6,204 nt of DNA, taken from contig DATEMK010000283.1 of assembly GCA_035275625.1 (NCBI GenBank), positions 1 through 6,204 on the forward strand, given 5' to 3'. Position numbers and translations under genes: made by a program. Below the pieces are notes generated by a model. The model was not told the DNA's origin. It searched no databases and saw nothing but the letters and a program-made list of their open reading frames with translations. Every line of letters starts with the position of its first letter. The stretch's first letter is position 1. The stretch is from DATEMK01 sp035275625. GTDB taxonomy: Bacteria > Bacteroidota > Bacteroidia > AKYH767-A > OLB10. This document shows, piece by piece, positions 5,412 to 6,204 of this stretch.

Positions 5412-5939
5412 ATGCCCGTAGCAAGACCCTTTAACATTAAAAAGTGGATTGACGAAAATCGTCATTTACTGAAACCTCCTGTGGGAAACCAGCAGGTTTT
5501 TAAAGCAAGCGAAGATTACATTGTAATGGTAGTTGGCGGGCCCAATGCCCGCAAGGATTATCACTTTGAAGATGGTGAAGAATTGTTTTATCAATTAGAA
5601 GGCAACATCACTGTAAAAATCCAGGAAGACGGAAAGCCGGTGGATGTTCATGTAAAGGAAGGTGAAATGTTTTTATTGCCGCCTCATATTTACCACTGTC
5701 CTCAACGACCTGCAAATACGATCGGTTTAGTTGTGGAACGTGTGCGCAAAGAACCTGAAAGAGATTCCTGCGTTTGGTTTTGTGAAAAGTGTAATAATAA
5801 AATGCACGAAGAAGTTTTTGCGTTAAAAGATATCGTTAACCAATTGCCTGCTATTCTCAATAAATTTTATTCAACTCCTGAATTGCATACATGTAAGAAA
5901 TGCGGAACAGTGATGATGCCTCCTGCAAAACCAAATTAA
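5412..5939 (+). CDS. nbaC: 3-hydroxyanthranilate 3,4-dioxygenase
   Basis: A 175-residue cupin enzyme that opens the ring of 3-hydroxyanthranilate with O2 to give 2-amino-3-carboxymuconate semialdehyde, the step before quinolinate (NAD synthesis) or further oxidation (tryptophan degradation). The length and nearly every key position match the characterised bacterial enzyme from Cupriavidus: catalytic Fe(II) ligands H51, E57 and H95; substrate-binding R47, R99 and E109; and the second, rubredoxin-like iron site formed by C124/C127 (CEKC) and C161/C164 (CKKC), typical of the bacterial form. MVVGGPNARKDYH and EGEMFLLPPHIYHCPQRP are the two cupin motifs. ATG at 5412 puts the residues in register with the family, with an A-rich leader and no Shine-Dalgarno. 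No other kynurenine-pathway gene is certain in the window; the nearby SDR is a possible partner. Its stop is only 20 nt before the antitoxin-like gene, so read-through transcription is likely. Confidence 0.96.
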   Translation: MPVARPFNIKKWIDENRHLLKPPVGNQQVFKASEDYIVMVVGGPNARKDYHFEDGEELFYQLEGNITVKIQEDGKPVDVHVKEGEMFLLPPHIYHCPQRPANTIGLVVERVRKEPERDSCVWFCEKCNNKMHEEVFALKDIVNQLPAILNKFYSTPELHTCKKCGTVMMPPAKPN

Positions 5940-5959
5940 CTATTAGTAAAAGACAAAAA

Positions 5960-6193
5960 ATGGATATTCAATCAAAAAAACTTAATTTCATTGAATGGTT
6001 AGTTGGCGTGAAGGATGAATCTTTAATCAATAGCCTTGACAAATTCAGAAAAAAAGTGCGGAGCACTTCAAAGCCAATGAATAAAATGAGCTTTGATGAT
6101 TTGCTGAATGATTTGCAATCATCTGAAAATGCAAGAAAGAAAGGAAAGCTGATAAGCATTGAAGATGTGGAAAAAGAATCTGCAAAATGGTAA
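5960..6193 (+). CDS. Putative type II toxin-antitoxin antitoxin
   Basis: A 77-residue charged protein. It begins MDIQSKKLNFIEWLVGVKDE, a pattern I associate with Bacteroidota addiction-module proteins (short helix, then L-x-x-IEWL-x-x-(V/L)-x-D), and ends GKLISIEDVEKESAKW, close to the G-x-x-IS-x-E...W tail of antitoxins paired with RelE/ParE toxins. Such proteins neutralise their toxin and usually repress their own operon. Start chosen at ATG 5960; the open frame extends upstream, but that stretch would overlap the end of the dioxygenase. The stop TAA at 6191-6193 overlaps an ATG at 6187, the coupling usual for antitoxin-toxin pairs. No promoter of its own is visible in the 20-nt gap before it, so it may be transcribed with the dioxygenase. 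The assignment rests on pattern memory and gene arrangement. Confidence 0.6.
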   Translation: MDIQSKKLNFIEWLVGVKDESLINSLDKFRKKVRSTSKPMNKMSFDDLLNDLQSSENARKKGKLISIEDVEKESAKW

Positions 6194-6204
6194 TTAATAT
6201 TTTT
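6187..6204 (+). CDS. Start of a downstream gene, probably the toxin (cut by right edge)
   Basis: An ATG at 6187, in a different frame, overlaps the last 7 nt of the antitoxin-like gene and stays open to the end of the window, giving only MVINIF. The hydrophobic first strand and the overlap fit a RelE/ParE-type toxin. Six residues cannot identify a family, so this is inferred from context only. Confidence 0.35.

Noticed and set aside
5900..5959. Longer antitoxin start overlapping the dioxygenase 3' end
   Set aside because: The extra residues are the dioxygenase C-terminus read in another frame; the family-like N-terminus begins at ATG 5960.

Overview
The window looks like chromosomal DNA of a Bacteroidota (Bacteroidetes) member, probably an environmental Chitinophagales/Sphingobacteriales- or Flavobacteriales-like lineage; the family is not resolvable by eye. 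The grounds are AT-rich DNA, start sites with A/T-rich leaders and no clear Shine-Dalgarno, TAnnTTTG-type -7 boxes, and a PASTA protein plus a secreted T9SS-cargo-like protein next to D-Ala-D-Ala ligase.

Layout. Positions 1-4020 form a leftward (minus-strand) cell-envelope operon. In transcription order it holds a 901-residue tandem D-alanine--D-alanine ligase (two complete ligase units in one chain), a single-pass membrane protein with three PASTA domains, and the N-terminal 146 residues of a secreted protein that runs off the left edge. The last two genes overlap by 4 nt (ATGA). An inverted repeat built of 9-nt units fills the ligase-PASTA gap. The 147-nt leader of the ligase gene carries a candidate -7 box, four telomere-like G-rich heptamers and a 14-nt perfect palindrome. 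Next comes a minus-strand short-chain dehydrogenase/reductase with a non-canonical active site (4168-4956). Divergent from it on the plus strand are a 94-residue helical protein of unknown function (5042-5326), a clear bacterial 3-hydroxyanthranilate 3,4-dioxygenase (5412-5939), and a small antitoxin-like gene (5960-6193). The antitoxin stop overlaps the start of a further gene, probably its toxin, cut by the right edge. A 22-nt perfect palindrome with CGAAT repeats lies just before the dioxygenase.

How the genes work together. The left operon makes the D-Ala-D-Ala (or related) peptidoglycan precursor and co-expresses a muropeptide-binding-type PASTA protein and an exported surface protein. 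The right half has a kynurenine-pathway enzyme (tryptophan degradation or de novo NAD synthesis); the SDR may belong to the same metabolism, but this rests on proximity only. The most interesting object is the tandem ligase. Its halves have diverged in complementary ways: half 1 keeps the omega-loop Tyr but has an altered metal loop; half 2 keeps the metal loop but has Phe at the position that, in studied ligases, favours D-Ala-D-lactate formation. The window also holds three unrelated kinds of intergenic repeat within 6 kb.
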